From the NCBI RefSeq assembly GCF_020216525.1, contig NZ_JAIWOY010000003.1:268344-332343 (forward strand): DNA of 64,000 nucleotides, given 5' to 3'. This document shows positions 1-8,440 of the stretch, piece after piece. Position 1 is the stretch's first letter, and each line of letters begins with the position of its first letter. A program made the position numbers and the translations under genes. The stretch comes from Nocardioides nematodiphilus. Its GTDB lineage: Bacteria; Actinomycetota; Actinomycetes; Propionibacteriales; Nocardioidaceae. The notes beneath the pieces were generated by a model. It ran no database searches. It was not told the DNA's origin and saw nothing but the letters and a program-made list of their open reading frames with translations.

Positions 1-188
1 TCCTGGACTGGCGCACCCCGCACGGCGCCGACTACACGCCGGGCGCGTTCCGGTGGGCGATGTCGTTCCAGTACGTCGTCTGGGGCCTCGGCACGGCGAT
101 GATCCTGCGCCAGCGCAGTCAGGTGCGGACGAGCGTGGCCCGCAGTGACGTGGATGCGGGCAACAGCATGGTGACGCACCACGTCTGA
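1..188 (+). CDS. C-terminal end of a membrane transporter (MFS-like), partial
   Basis: This open frame enters from the left edge and ends at the TGA at 186-188; codons are read from position 3. About 61 residues are visible. They contain one hydrophobic helix (around FQYVVWGLGTAMIL) followed by a basic, then hydrophilic tail, as expected for the last transmembrane helix and cytoplasmic tail of a polytopic transporter. The shape resembles major facilitator proteins, but no diagnostic motif lies inside the window, so the family is a guess. Codon use and GC match the neighbours. Confidence 0.4.
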   Translation, partial: LDWRTPHGADYTPGAFRWAMSFQYVVWGLGTAMILRQRSQVRTSVARSDVDAGNSMVTHHV

Positions 189-240
189 GGAGACACGCCC
201 GATAGCAATGTAAGTCGAGTGAAGTAATACGAATTGCGGC

Positions 241-2145
241 ATGATGCGGCGCATGCCTCTTCTGCGCAGCCTCGTCGCCGCCCTCCTCGTCGCCCTGGTG
301 ACCGGCACCCTGTGCTCGGGTCGCACCGGGGCGAGCGCGGAGAACCACGCCCGGACGGTCGTCCGCGCGGCGGTGGTGCCGGCGGGCGGGATCCAGTCCC
401 GTTCGAGCGCGGCCGCCGGGCGGGGCCTGCGCACGAGCGACGGGGACAGGGTCAACATCGTCGAGGTGCTGCTCGACGACATGCGGGTCGATGACCTGGC
501 CTACGCCCCGCACGTGCGGCGCCTGCTGGCCGACCACGGGATCACCGAGCGCAACATGTTCTCCTCCTACCCGTTGTGCTGCCCGGCGCGCGCGTCGTTC
601 TACTCCGGCCTCCTGCCGCACAACCACCACGTCTACTCGGTGTGGAACCCGTACGCGTACCAGTCCTTCGACGACCGCGCGACCATCGCGACGTCGCTGC
701 ACCAGGCGGGCTACTCCACCGGCCTGATCGGCAAGTACCTCAACGGCTACGGCAGCGACGACGCCCTGGCGCCGACGCTGCGCTGGCGCCAGCGGCACCC
801 GGGCGCGAGCCTGCGCCGGGCGCCGCGGGTCCGGTCGCAGTACTACGTGCCGGACGGGTGGGACCAGTGGTACGCCGGCCTCGACGGGACCAACTGCGCG
901 CCCGCCTGCGGCGGTCAGTACAGCTACTTCCACTACGCGTACTCCCACAACGGCCGCCCGACGTCCGCGCCGCGCGGGACGTACTCCTCGGCGGTCATCG
1001 CGCACCAGGCCGACCACGTGATCCGGACGTTCCACGACACCCGCCGGCGCACCGGCAAGCCGTTCTTCCTCTCGGTCAACTTCGTCGCCCCGCACGTCGG
1101 GTCCGGGGAGGGCGGTCGTACACCGTCGTGCCGGTATCGGGTCGGGAGGCGCACCGGTACGGTCCAGTCGCCGGCGGCTCCGGCCTGGGCCTACCGGGCG
1201 CCGGTCGTCGCCGGGATCACCCGCGGGGCGGGGGTCCTGCGCAACGGCACCACCGAGCCCGGCGTGGGCGACAAGCCGGGTGCGTACGGCCGGCTGCGCG
1301 AGCTCAACGCCTCCCAGCGCGCCTGCGTCGATCGCACGACGAGGGACCGGGCGGCGGCGGTCTACGCGACCGACCGCTACGTCGGCGACATGATCCGCAC
1401 GCTCAAGCGCCGCGGCGAGTGGGACCGGACCGTCTTCGTGTTCTGGTCCGACAACGGCTACTTCCAAGGTGAGCACCACCGGATGGACGGCAAGATCGTC
1501 ACCTACGAGCCGGTCTCGCGGGTGCCGCTCATCATCACGGGCCCGGGGCTGCGGCGCCGGGAGGACCGGTACGACCCGATGACGGTGGTCGACCTCTCCC
1601 GCACGCTGACCGCGATCGCCGGTGCGGCGCCTCCGCACGACGCCGACGGCCGCGACCTCAGCGCGGCGCTCGCCGGGGCCGACACCGGGTGGGACGTCGC
1701 GGTGCCGTTCGAGTTCGCGGTCGCGGACCCGCGGCTGCCCGGCGACCACCACCGTGACCCGGCCTTCGCGCCCGCCCGGCGCGGGATGTTCCGTACGGGT
1801 GTGCGCGACGGGATCGTCGACCCGCGCACCGCCATCGGCCTGCACACCGGGCGCTACTACTACCTGCGCTACGCCGACGGCGAGCGCGAGCTCTACGACC
1901 TGTGGAACGACCCCGACGAGTGGACGAACCTCGCGGCCGGTCGCTCGTGGCTCGCGGCGCACCGGTCACTGCTCGGTGTCCTCGACACCGCGTGGCGCCG
2001 GATCAAGGACTGCGCCGGGTCGGGCTGCTCGGCGCGGCTGCCGTCCGAGCTGGTCGTCGACCGTGCGCTGAACGCGACACGATGGCAGCGGTGGTGGCGC
2101 ACGATGGATGCCCAGTACGGCACCAACCACCCCCGTGGTCGCTAG
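241..2145 (+). CDS. Exported sulfatase
   Basis: A 634-residue sulfatase-family hydrolase, expected to cleave sulfate esters from glycans or aryl sulfates outside the membrane. Residues 1-33 form a basic, hydrophobic, Ala-rich signal peptide. The metal-binding start of the alkaline-phosphatase fold is at LLDDMRVDDL (Asp79, Asp80). The sulfatase signature is LCCPARASF at 112-120: Cys113-x-Pro115-x-Arg117 is the pattern converted to formylglycine. A WSDNGYFQGEH block near 400 supplies further metal ligands, and the length is normal for the family. ATG 241 and ATG 244 are both possible starts; a TAATAC hexamer lies about 10 nt upstream. The substrate cannot be told. No formylglycine-generating enzyme gene is in the window. 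Confidence 0.88.
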   Translation: MMRRMPLLRSLVAALLVALVTGTLCSGRTGASAENHARTVVRAAVVPAGGIQSRSSAAAGRGLRTSDGDRVNIVEVLLDDMRVDDLAYAPHVRRLLADHGITERNMFSSYPLCCPARASFYSGLLPHNHHVYSVWNPYAYQSFDDRATIATSLHQAGYSTGLIGKYLNGYGSDDALAPTLRWRQRHPGASLRRAPRVRSQYYVPDGWDQWYAGLDGTNCAPACGGQYSYFHYAYSHNGRPTSAPRGTYSSAVIAHQADHVIRTFHDTRRRTGKPFFLSVNFVAPHVGSGEGGRTPSCRYRVGRRTGTVQSPAAPAWAYRAPVVAGITRGAGVLRNGTTEPGVGDKPGAYGRLRELNASQRACVDRTTRDRAAAVYATDRYVGDMIRTLKRRGEWDRTVFVFWSDNGYFQGEHHRMDGKIVTYEPVSRVPLIITGPGLRRREDRYDPMTVVDLSRTLTAIAGAAPPHDADGRDLSAALAGADTGWDVAVPFEFAVADPRLPGDHHRDPAFAPARRGMFRTGVRDGIVDPRTAIGLHTGRYYYLRYADGERELYDLWNDPDEWTNLAAGRSWLAAHRSLLGVLDTAWRRIKDCAGSGCSARLPSELVVDRALNATRWQRWWRTMDAQYGTNHPRGR

Positions 2146-2801
2146 CGGTCGGCGTGGTGGCGGCGCCCGGCCATGCCGACGATCCGGGCGACCACGAGAC
2201 CGAGGTAGAAGACGCCTGCGATCTGCTCCAGCATCACGGCGGAGCGCGCGTGCTCCTGGACCGGCGCGAAGTCCGCGAGTCCGGTGTTGGTCAGGGTGGT
2301 GAAGGAGAGGAACAGGAGGTCGAACCACGACGGCTCGTGGGCGCCGAAGGAGCCGGGCCACAGCACCTGCACGGCGCTGTAGAGATAGGCGAAGCCCCAC
2401 GCCACCACCGTGAACGCGGCGCCGGTCGCGAAGACCTCGTCATGCGTGAGGACGTCGTCGGTGAACAGATAGCGGATCATCGCGTACGAGACGAACCCGT
2501 AGAACGGGATGTGCAGCGCCGCCGAGGTGAGGACGACCCAGTCGGTGCCGGGCGTGACCGACTCCCACAGCGCGAAGACCATCGTCGGCACCCCGAGCGC
2601 TATCGCGACCGTCGACAGCGCCGGCGAGAGCCGCACGGCGCGGACCGCGGACAGCACCACGACCACCTGCACCACGCCCAGGATCGCGCGGCCCTGCGTC
2701 GATCCGTCGAGGAACGGGTACGCCAGCACCGCGGCGAGCTGCGCCGCGAGGATCACGGCCGAGGGCGTGTTGCGGATCCAGCGGAAGGCGTCGGCGAGCA
2801 C
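2142..2801 (-). CDS. Small ion channel-like membrane protein (Ion_trans_2 type)
   Basis: A 219-residue integral membrane protein with about five or six hydrophobic segments. The last third (LLFLSFTTLTNTGLADF, then a long helix ending LVVARIVG) has the pore-loop and inner-helix layout of two-transmembrane potassium channels. The selectivity filter is not the usual TVGYGD but TNTGLAD, so potassium selectivity is doubtful. The open frame extends upstream to 2954, but that would overlap the divergent reductase gene. GTG at 2799-2801 is preferred because GGTGG lies just upstream and the preceding residues look unlike a protein. The stop overlaps the end of the sulfatase gene by 4 nt, so the two genes converge. 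Confidence 0.72.
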   Translation of the reverse strand: MLADAFRWIRNTPSAVILAAQLAAVLAYPFLDGSTQGRAILGVVQVVVVLSAVRAVRLSPALSTVAIALGVPTMVFALWESVTPGTDWVVLTSAALHIPFYGFVSYAMIRYLFTDDVLTHDEVFATGAAFTVVAWGFAYLYSAVQVLWPGSFGAHEPSWFDLLFLSFTTLTNTGLADFAPVQEHARSAVMLEQIAGVFYLGLVVARIVGMAGRRHHADR

Positions 2802-2865
2802 GGGTCCACCGTAATGTGCGCGCGCCTCTTGAGGCCGACGGCCGCGCAGGAGCAGGATCGAGCGC

Positions 2866-3861
2866 GTGAGCGATCGCCCTGGGAGGAACACCGCGTCGAC
2901 CATCGAGACCGACCTCGTGATCATCGGAGCGGGCCCCAGCGGTCTCTTCGCCACCTACTACGCGGGCTTCCGCGGGATCCGGGTCGCGGTGGTCGACTCG
3001 CTGCCCGAGCTCGGCGGGCAGATCACCGCGATGTATCCCGAGAAGCAGATCCTCGACGTCGCCGGCTTCCCGACGGTCAAGGGCCGTGACCTGGTCGAGG
3101 CGCTGGTCGAGCAGGCGAACGCCGCCGAGCCGGCGTACCTCCTCGACCGGACGGCCGTCGACCTGGCGTCCCGCGAGGACGGGCTCACCCTGACCCTCTC
3201 CGACGGCACCGTCGTCGAGGCCAAGGCGCTGCTCATCACCGCCGGCATCGGCACGTTCCAGCCCCGACCGCTGCCTGCCGGTGAGGGCTGGGTCGGGCGA
3301 GGCGTGGAGTTCTTCGTGCCGTCGTTCGCGCCGTACGCGGGCAAGGACGTGGTCATCGTCGGCGGCGGCGACTCCGCGTTCGACTGGGCGCTGCACCTGC
3401 ACCCGATCGCGCGCTCAGTCACCCTGGTCCACCGCCGCGACGCCTTCCGCGCTCACGCCCGCACGGTCGAGCAGGTCGGGGCCCTCGGCGTCGAGATCGT
3501 CACCAACGCCGAGGTCGTCGAGCTGCGCGGCGCCACCACCGTCGAGGAGGCCGAGCTGAAGGTCGAGGGGCAGACGCGCGTGCTGCCGGCCCAGGCCGTG
3601 GTGGGCGCCCTGGGCTTCGTGGCCGACCTCGGCCCGATCCAGCGCTGGGGAGTGGAGACCAGCAAGCGCCACGTCGTCGTCGACCAGGCGATGCGCACCA
3701 CCGTCCCGCGGGTCTTCGCCGCCGGCGACGTCACCGACTACCCGGGCAAGGTGCGCCTCATCGCCGTCGGCTTCGGCGAGGCCGCGACGGCGATCAACAA
3801 CCTCGCCCCGGTCATCGACCCGCACGCCCACGTCTTCCCGGGGCACTCCAGCGAGGGCTGA
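2866..3861 (+). CDS. Ferredoxin/flavodoxin--NADP reductase, thioredoxin reductase-like type
   Basis: A 331-residue FAD and NAD(P)H-dependent oxidoreductase of the thioredoxin-reductase-like ferredoxin reductase family (YumC type). It moves electrons between NADPH and ferredoxin. The FAD-binding motif GAGPSGL is at about 23-29, the LGGQI block is at about 48-52, and a second nucleotide-binding motif VGGGDSAFDWAL lies in the middle. The C-terminal FAD contact AAGDVTDYPGKVRLIAVGFG is present. No CxxC redox-active pair is seen, which separates it from true thioredoxin reductases. The start is GTG 2866 with AGGAG about 13 nt upstream. It is divergent from the channel gene, with a 64-nt shared promoter space. 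Confidence 0.88.
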   Translation: MSDRPGRNTASTIETDLVIIGAGPSGLFATYYAGFRGIRVAVVDSLPELGGQITAMYPEKQILDVAGFPTVKGRDLVEALVEQANAAEPAYLLDRTAVDLASREDGLTLTLSDGTVVEAKALLITAGIGTFQPRPLPAGEGWVGRGVEFFVPSFAPYAGKDVVIVGGGDSAFDWALHLHPIARSVTLVHRRDAFRAHARTVEQVGALGVEIVTNAEVVELRGATTVEEAELKVEGQTRVLPAQAVVGALGFVADLGPIQRWGVETSKRHVVVDQAMRTTVPRVFAAGDVTDYPGKVRLIAVGFGEAATAINNLAPVIDPHAHVFPGHSSEG

Positions 3862-4046
3862 GCGGCGAGGCCGTGATGCCGAGCCTGCCCGCGCGTCCGT
3901 GCCGCGCGACGCAGTCCCGGTGCCGTAGGTGACCGGCTGATCATCCGGACCCGGGCGCACGGAAAGTGGAACGTGATCTAGTCTTTCGTTTCATTACCGG
4001 CGGGTCACTTCGGTCCGTCGGCTCGACTCGGAAAAGGACGTGACGC

Positions 4047-5339
4047 ATGCGGATCGCTCTGCTGTCGTACCGCAGCAAGCCCCATGTCGGGGGACAGGGC
4101 ATCTACATCCGCCGCCTCAGCCGCGAGCTGGTCGCGCTGGGCCACACTGTGGAGGTCTTCTCCGGTCAGCCCTATCCCGAGCTCGACGAGGGCGTCCGGC
4201 TCACCAAGGTCCCGAGCCTCGACCTCTACGAGCCCGGCAACGAGTTCCGCAACCCGCACCCACGCGAGTTCCGCGACGCCATCGACGTGCAGGAGTGGCT
4301 GACGATGCGCAGCGGGGCCTTCCCGGAGCCGCTCACGTTCAGCAAGCGCGTCATCAAGCTCCTCAAGGCGCGTCGCGACGACTTCGACATCGTCTTCGAC
4401 AACCAGACGCTGGCCACCCCGCTGCTCGAGATCGAGTCGTACGGGCTGCCGCTGGCTGCCGCGATCCACCACCCGATCACGATGGACCGCGCGATCGAGC
4501 TCGAGGTCGCGCCGTGGTTCCGCAGGAAGAAGAGGACGGGCTCGCGCCTGCGTCCTTCCTGGGGGATCGAGCTGCCCAAGATCGGGGTGTGGCGCTGGTA
4601 CGCGTTCCTGCGCCAGCAGAAGCTCACCGCCCCGAGGATCCGGCACGTCATCGTGCCTTCCGAGTCCTCGGCGCGCGACGTGGTCCGTGAGTTCGCGGTC
4701 GACCCGAAGCGCATCACCACCGTGCTGCTCGGCGTCGACGAGCGCTTCAGGCCCTCCGGCGCCCAGCGCGTGCCGGGCCGGATCCTGGCGATGGCCAGCG
4801 CGGACGCCCCGCTCAAGGGCATCCACATCCTGCTGGAGGCGTTCGCCAAGCTCACCACCGAGCGCGAGCTCGAGCTGGTCCTGGTGACCAAGCCCAAGGA
4901 GGGCGGCGTCACCGAGAAGCTGATCGACAAGCTCGGCATCGCCGGCAAGGTCACCTTCGCCAACGGGCTCACCGACGACGAGCTCGTCGCGCTGATGGGC
5001 TCGGCGGAGCTGGCCTGCGTGCCGTCGCTGTACGAGGGCTTCTCGCTGCCGACCGCCGAGCTGATGGCCTGCGAGACCCCGCTGGTCGTCTCCCGCGCGG
5101 GCGCCATCCCCGAGGTCGTCGGCCCCGACGGCCTGTGCGCCGACGTCGTCGAGCCCGGCGACGTCGAGGCACTGAAGAACGCCGTCTCGGCCCTGCTCGA
5201 CGATCCCGAGCGGCGTGCCAGGATGGGCGCCGCCGGCCGCCAGCGGGTGCTCGAGCTCTTCAGCTGGTCGGCCGTCGCGACGAAGACGGCGGCCGTGTTC
5301 GACGACGTGATCGCTGACTACAAGAAGGAGCGCGCCTGA
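4047..5339 (+). CDS. Glycosyltransferase family 4
   Basis: A 430-residue GT-B fold retaining glycosyltransferase. The N-terminal acceptor domain starts with MRIALLSYRSKPHVGGQGIY, including the Gly-rich loop. The C-terminal nucleotide-sugar domain carries the E-x7-E motif EGFSLPTAE (about 330-338) and the follow-on ACETPLVVSRAGAIPEVV. The AAAGGA about 10 nt upstream supports ATG 4047. It overlaps the next methyltransferase by 1 nt (TGATG), so the two are translationally coupled. Four neighbouring genes form a cassette of GT4, methyltransferase, toroid protein and methyltransferase, which suggests assembly and modification of one glycan or glycolipid. Donor and acceptor are unknown. Confidence 0.9.
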   Translation: MRIALLSYRSKPHVGGQGIYIRRLSRELVALGHTVEVFSGQPYPELDEGVRLTKVPSLDLYEPGNEFRNPHPREFRDAIDVQEWLTMRSGAFPEPLTFSKRVIKLLKARRDDFDIVFDNQTLATPLLEIESYGLPLAAAIHHPITMDRAIELEVAPWFRRKKRTGSRLRPSWGIELPKIGVWRWYAFLRQQKLTAPRIRHVIVPSESSARDVVREFAVDPKRITTVLLGVDERFRPSGAQRVPGRILAMASADAPLKGIHILLEAFAKLTTERELELVLVTKPKEGGVTEKLIDKLGIAGKVTFANGLTDDELVALMGSAELACVPSLYEGFSLPTAELMACETPLVVSRAGAIPEVVGPDGLCADVVEPGDVEALKNAVSALLDDPERRARMGAAGRQRVLELFSWSAVATKTAAVFDDVIADYKKERA

Positions 5340-6097
5340 TGCTGACGGTTGACTTCGACCGCCTGGGCCTGAAGCCGGGGGACCGGGTCCTCGACATGGG
5401 AGCCGGGGCCGGCCGGCACAGCTTCGAGATGTACCGCCGCGGTGCCGACGTGATCGCCTTCGACATGGACGCCGAGGAGCTCGAGAACGTCCGCAACCTC
5501 TTCCACGCGATGAAGGAGGCGGGAGAGGTGCCCGAGGGCGCCGAGGCCGACGTGAAGCAGGGGGACGCCCTCGCCCTGCCGTTCGCCGACGGCGAGTTCG
5601 ACCGGATCGTCGCCGCCGAGGTCCTGGAGCACATCTGGGAGGACGTCGCGGCCATCAAGGAGCTCGTGCGCGTCCTGCGCCCCGGTGGCACCCTCGCGAT
5701 CTCGGTGCCGCGCTGGCTGCCCGAGGTGATCAACTGGAAGCTCTCGCCGGAGTACCACAACGCCACCGGCGGCCACATCCGGATCTACACCGACCACGAG
5801 CTCATCGACAAGGTCACCAAGGCCGGCCGGCCCAACGACGGCACGCCGGGTGACGCGATGGTCTTCGACGGCAAGGGCTATGCCCACGGCCTGCACTCGC
5901 CGTACTGGTGGATCAAGTGCGCGGTCGGCGTCAACAACGCCGAGCATCCCGCCGCGAAGGCGTACCACAAGCTGCTGGTCTGGGAGATCATGAAGCAGCC
6001 CAAGGCGCTCCAGTGGGCCGGGAAGGTGCTCGACCCGATGATCGGCAAGTCGGTCGTCCTCTACTTCCACAAGCCCCTGGCCGACGAGGCGCCGTGA
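5339..6097 (+). CDS. Class I SAM-dependent methyltransferase
   Basis: A 252-residue Rossmann methyltransferase. Motif I is VLDMGAGAGRHSFEM (about 19-33). The acidic residue at the end of strand 2 (FDMDAEEL) and the strand-4 block (FDRIVAAEVLEHIWED) are typical of Methyltransf_11/25 enzymes. The C-terminal third is longer than in minimal members and is rich in aromatic and Lys residues. It is coupled to the glycosyltransferase upstream by a 1-nt overlap, and its stop overlaps the GTG of the next gene (GTGA). The three genes are almost certainly one transcript. The methyl acceptor is unknown; given its neighbours, a sugar or polyprenyl-sugar intermediate is a reasonable inference. Confidence 0.88.
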   Translation: MLTVDFDRLGLKPGDRVLDMGAGAGRHSFEMYRRGADVIAFDMDAEELENVRNLFHAMKEAGEVPEGAEADVKQGDALALPFADGEFDRIVAAEVLEHIWEDVAAIKELVRVLRPGGTLAISVPRWLPEVINWKLSPEYHNATGGHIRIYTDHELIDKVTKAGRPNDGTPGDAMVFDGKGYAHGLHSPYWWIKCAVGVNNAEHPAAKAYHKLLVWEIMKQPKALQWAGKVLDPMIGKSVVLYFHKPLADEAP

Positions 6098-7200
6098 CCC
6101 CGGTCCCGTCCGTCGAGGGCATCCTCACCGCCGACCAGGTCCGGGCCACCGCGGCGTCGATCGCCGCGGTGCAGGACCCGTACGGCTTCCTGTCGGTGGG
6201 TGACGAGCACGCCGACATGTGGAACCACGTGGAGGCGGCGATGGCGTGCCTGGTCGGGGGAGAGGTCGAGGCGGCCGAGCGGGCCTATCTCTTCATGCCG
6301 TCGCTGCAGCGCGCTGACGGGTCCTGGCCCAAGGAGATCCGCGACGGCGTCGTCGTCGACGACCGCGGCGAGGTCAACATGAGCGCCTACCTGGCCGTCG
6401 GGCTGTGGCACCACTGGCTGGTGCGCCGCGACCTCGACTTCGTCCGCGCGCTGTGGCCCCACGTCCGGGCCGCGCTGGACTTCGTGGTCGGGCTGCAGCA
6501 GCCGTTCGGCGGCATCCAGTGGACACCGGTGGACGACCTCTGCCTGCTCACCGGCAACTCCTCCATCCACCACTCGCTGCGCGCCGGCGTGGCGCTCGCC
6601 GACCTGATGGACGAGCCGCAGCCCGAGTGGGAGCTCGCCGGCGGCCGGCTGGCGCACGCCATCCGCGAGCATCGAGATCTCTTCGCCGACAAGGCGACCT
6701 TCTCGATGGACTGGTACTACCCGGTCCTCGGCGGCGCCGTCCGCGACGACGATGCCCGCGCGCTGCTCGCGAGCCGATGGAACGACTTCGTCGTCCCGGG
6801 CCTGGGTGCCCGCTGCGTCGACACGAACCCCTGGGTGACGGGCGCCGAGACGTGTGAGCTGGTGATGGCCCTCGACGGCCTCGGTGACCATGCCCGGGCG
6901 CTGCGGCTCTTCGCTGACATGCAGCGGCTGCGTCACGAGGACGGCTCGTACTGGACCGGTTGGGTCTACCAGGACGGGACGGGGGCACCCGATGAGCCGC
7001 GCGACGTCTTCTGGCCCGTCGAGCGACCCACGTACACCGCGGCGGCGGTCATCCTGGCCGCGGATGCGCTGGGCGACCGCTTCGGCGCCTCGACCCCGGG
7101 CTCGGGCATCTACCGCGGCACCTCGCTCGCTCCGCACTTCCGCGAGATCGCACTCGAGTGCGGCTGCGAGAGCGCCGACTCGGCCCTCCCGCACCGCTGA
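6094..7200 (+). CDS. Prenyltransferase/six-hairpin glycosidase-like toroid protein
   Basis: A 368-residue protein with repeated helical hairpins and Trp/His-rich loops (HADMWNHVEAAMACL, SYWTGWVYQDG). This resembles the alpha-toroid fold shared by prenyltransferase/squalene-cyclase repeats and six-hairpin glycosidases. Homologues are often labelled prenyltransferase, but no DxxD-type cyclase or prenyltransferase motif is visible. An acid pair near a Trp-rich site would also fit a glycosidase. The frame is open upstream to 5908, inside the methyltransferase gene. GTG 6094 is chosen because it overlaps the preceding stop by 4 nt and the protein character begins there. The end of the toroid is Cys-containing (ECGCESAD). 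Confidence 0.72.
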   Translation: MTPVPSVEGILTADQVRATAASIAAVQDPYGFLSVGDEHADMWNHVEAAMACLVGGEVEAAERAYLFMPSLQRADGSWPKEIRDGVVVDDRGEVNMSAYLAVGLWHHWLVRRDLDFVRALWPHVRAALDFVVGLQQPFGGIQWTPVDDLCLLTGNSSIHHSLRAGVALADLMDEPQPEWELAGGRLAHAIREHRDLFADKATFSMDWYYPVLGGAVRDDDARALLASRWNDFVVPGLGARCVDTNPWVTGAETCELVMALDGLGDHARALRLFADMQRLRHEDGSYWTGWVYQDGTGAPDEPRDVFWPVERPTYTAAAVILAADALGDRFGASTPGSGIYRGTSLAPHFREIALECGCESADSALPHR

Positions 7201-7208
7201 GTCGGCCC

Positions 7209-7850
7209 TCAGACCCGGCGTAGCACCCGCATCGAGCCGAGCGCCTCGACCTCCTCGAAGCGCCCGCTCTCCAGCGCCGGCCAGTAGATCAGCTCGTACG
7301 GCGGGCGTCCGCCGTCGGCGGGGTCGGGGAACACGTCGTGGATGACCAGCAGGCCGCCGGGCATCACGTGCGGCGTCCACCCCTCGTAGTCGTCGCGGGC
7401 GGGCTGCTCGCCATGTCCGCCGTCGATGAAGAGCAGGCTCAGCGGCGTCGTCCACCAGTGGGCGACCGTGCGCGAGCGACCCACGACGGCGACGACCTGC
7501 TCCTCCAGGCCCGCGTCGTACATCGTGCGACGGAACGTCGGCAGCGTGTCCATCACCCCCAGCTCGGGGTCGACCAGGGAGGTGTCGTGGTGCTCCCAGC
7601 CGGCCTGGTTCTCCTCCGAGCCGCGGTGGTGGTCGACGGTGAAGGCCACCGCGCCCTCGCCGACCAGCTGCGCGGCCGCACCGAGGTAGATCCCGGACTT
7701 CCCGCAATAGGTGCCCACCTCGAGCGCGGGCCCGTACGGAAGCCGCTCGACCGCGTGGCGGAAGAGCAGGTCGCCCTCGTCTGCGGGCATGAAGCCCTTC
7801 GCAGCGTGCGCGCGGGCGAGCAGTTCGGCTGGCATGTGCGGTGCGGTCAC
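7209..7850 (-). CDS. Class I SAM-dependent methyltransferase (Methyltransf_24-like)
   Basis: A roughly 213-residue Rossmann enzyme with motif I LEVGTYCGKSGIYLG, an acidic strand-2 end (FTVDHHRGSEENQAGW) and the strand-4/5 blocks LLFIDGGHGEQPARDD and GGLLVIHDVFPDP. The IDGGH motif is typical of the Methyltransf_24 group. The frame is open to 7925, but GTG at 7848-7850 or the ATG five codons later gives a normal N terminus; no strong ribosome site decides between them. It converges on the toroid gene with an 8-nt gap. Although on the opposite strand, it likely belongs functionally to the glycosyltransferase cassette. Confidence 0.8.
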   Translation of the reverse strand: MTAPHMPAELLARAHAAKGFMPADEGDLLFRHAVERLPYGPALEVGTYCGKSGIYLGAAAQLVGEGAVAFTVDHHRGSEENQAGWEHHDTSLVDPELGVMDTLPTFRRTMYDAGLEEQVVAVVGRSRTVAHWWTTPLSLLFIDGGHGEQPARDDYEGWTPHVMPGGLLVIHDVFPDPADGGRPPYELIYWPALESGRFEEVEALGSMRVLRRV

Positions 7851-8057
7851 CGGGCGACGGTAGCGCTGGCGGGGAGCCACCCCCGGGCTGGACACGCGTC
7901 CGGGGGCGACTCCCTCGCTGAACAACCCCTGTTGTGGGGACAGGGCCAGTCCGACCGTACGCCCGCAGTGACGACCGTCTCTCGGCTTTGCCGAACCTTT
8001 CCGGTCCTGTCTGGACAGGTCGCGGGGTGCGCCGGCGACACGCCGGGGACCCCCGAT

Positions 8058-8086
8058 TTGGCACCGATGAGGCGCTCGGCTACTGT
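8058..8086 (+). promoter_or_regulatory. Sigma-A type promoter for the tRNA-Gly/Cys/Val cluster
   Basis: A TTGGCA hexamer (8058-8063) and TACTGT hexamer (8081-8086) are separated by exactly 17 nt. Transcription would start near 8093, about 40 nt before tRNA-Gly. The same TACTGTTT-like -10 stands upstream of tRNA-Val(CAC) at 11898. The 281-nt stretch 7851-8131 otherwise holds only a 14-nt CCTGTC/GACAGG inverted repeat at 8006-8019. Confidence 0.6.
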
Positions 8087-8131
8087 TTCCGACGTCGCCA
8101 AGACGCCCGCAAGGGAGTCAGCGGAGACAAT

Positions 8132-8204
8132 GCGGACGTAGCTCAGTTGGTAGAGCGCAACCTTGCCAAGGTTGAGGTCGCGAGTTCGAGCCTCGTCGTC
8201 CGCT
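8132..8204 (+). tRNA. tRNA-Gly(GCC)
   Basis: A 73-nt cloverleaf. The acceptor stem is GCGGACG with CGTCCGC, the anticodon stem is CAACC with GGTTG, and the loop is TTGCCAA with anticodon GCC. The T arm is CGAGTTCGAGCCTCG. The discriminator is T and CCA is not encoded. It is first of three tandem tRNA genes that share the promoter at 8058-8086. Confidence 0.96.
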
Positions 8205-8224
8205 CTGAGGTGTATTGCCTCCGC

Positions 8225-8298
8225 GGTGGGTTGGCCGAGAGGCGAGGCAACGGACTGCAAATCCGTGTACACGGGTTCAAATCCCGTACCCACCTCCA
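8225..8298 (+). tRNA. tRNA-Cys(GCA)
   Basis: The acceptor stem is GGTGGGT with ACCCACC, and the anticodon loop is CTGCAAA with anticodon GCA. The discriminator is T73 (8295), a known identity element of bacterial tRNA-Cys. CCA is encoded at 8296-8298. It lies 20 nt after tRNA-Gly in the same transcript. Confidence 0.96.
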
Positions 8299-8321
8299 AC
8301 CCCGTACAATTCCATAGACCC

Positions 8322-8396
8322 GGACGATTGGCGCAGCGGTAGCGCGCTTCCTTGACACGGAAGAGGTCACTGGTTCAAACCCAGTATCGTCCACCA
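8322..8396 (+). tRNA. tRNA-Val(GAC)
   Basis: The acceptor stem is GGACGAT with ATCGTCC, the anticodon stem is CTTCC with GGAAG, and the loop TTGACAC holds anticodon GAC. CCA is encoded at 8394-8396. It is the last tRNA of the cluster and is followed at once by a strong stem-loop. Confidence 0.96.
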
Positions 8397-8400
8397 ACAT

Positions 8401-8430
8401 CAGCCCCCGACTCCGGTCGGGGGCTGTTTG
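8401..8430 (+). terminator. Rho-independent terminator after the tRNA cluster
   Basis: A perfect 11-bp stem (8401-8411 with 8416-8426) encloses a 4-nt loop and is followed by TTTGG. It ends the tRNA transcript. It also lies 11 nt past the stop of the convergent membrane-protein gene, so it may serve both strands. Confidence 0.85.
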
Positions 8431-8440
8431 GTCTCCCGCC

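Noticed and set aside
5908..6093. N-terminal extension of the toroid protein into the methyltransferase gene
   Set aside because: The methyltransferase reading frame is certain, and GTG 6094 gives a normal 4-nt overlap.
8006..8019. CCTGTC/GACAGG inverted repeat upstream of the tRNA promoter
   Set aside because: Too short and isolated to assign as an operator or terminator.
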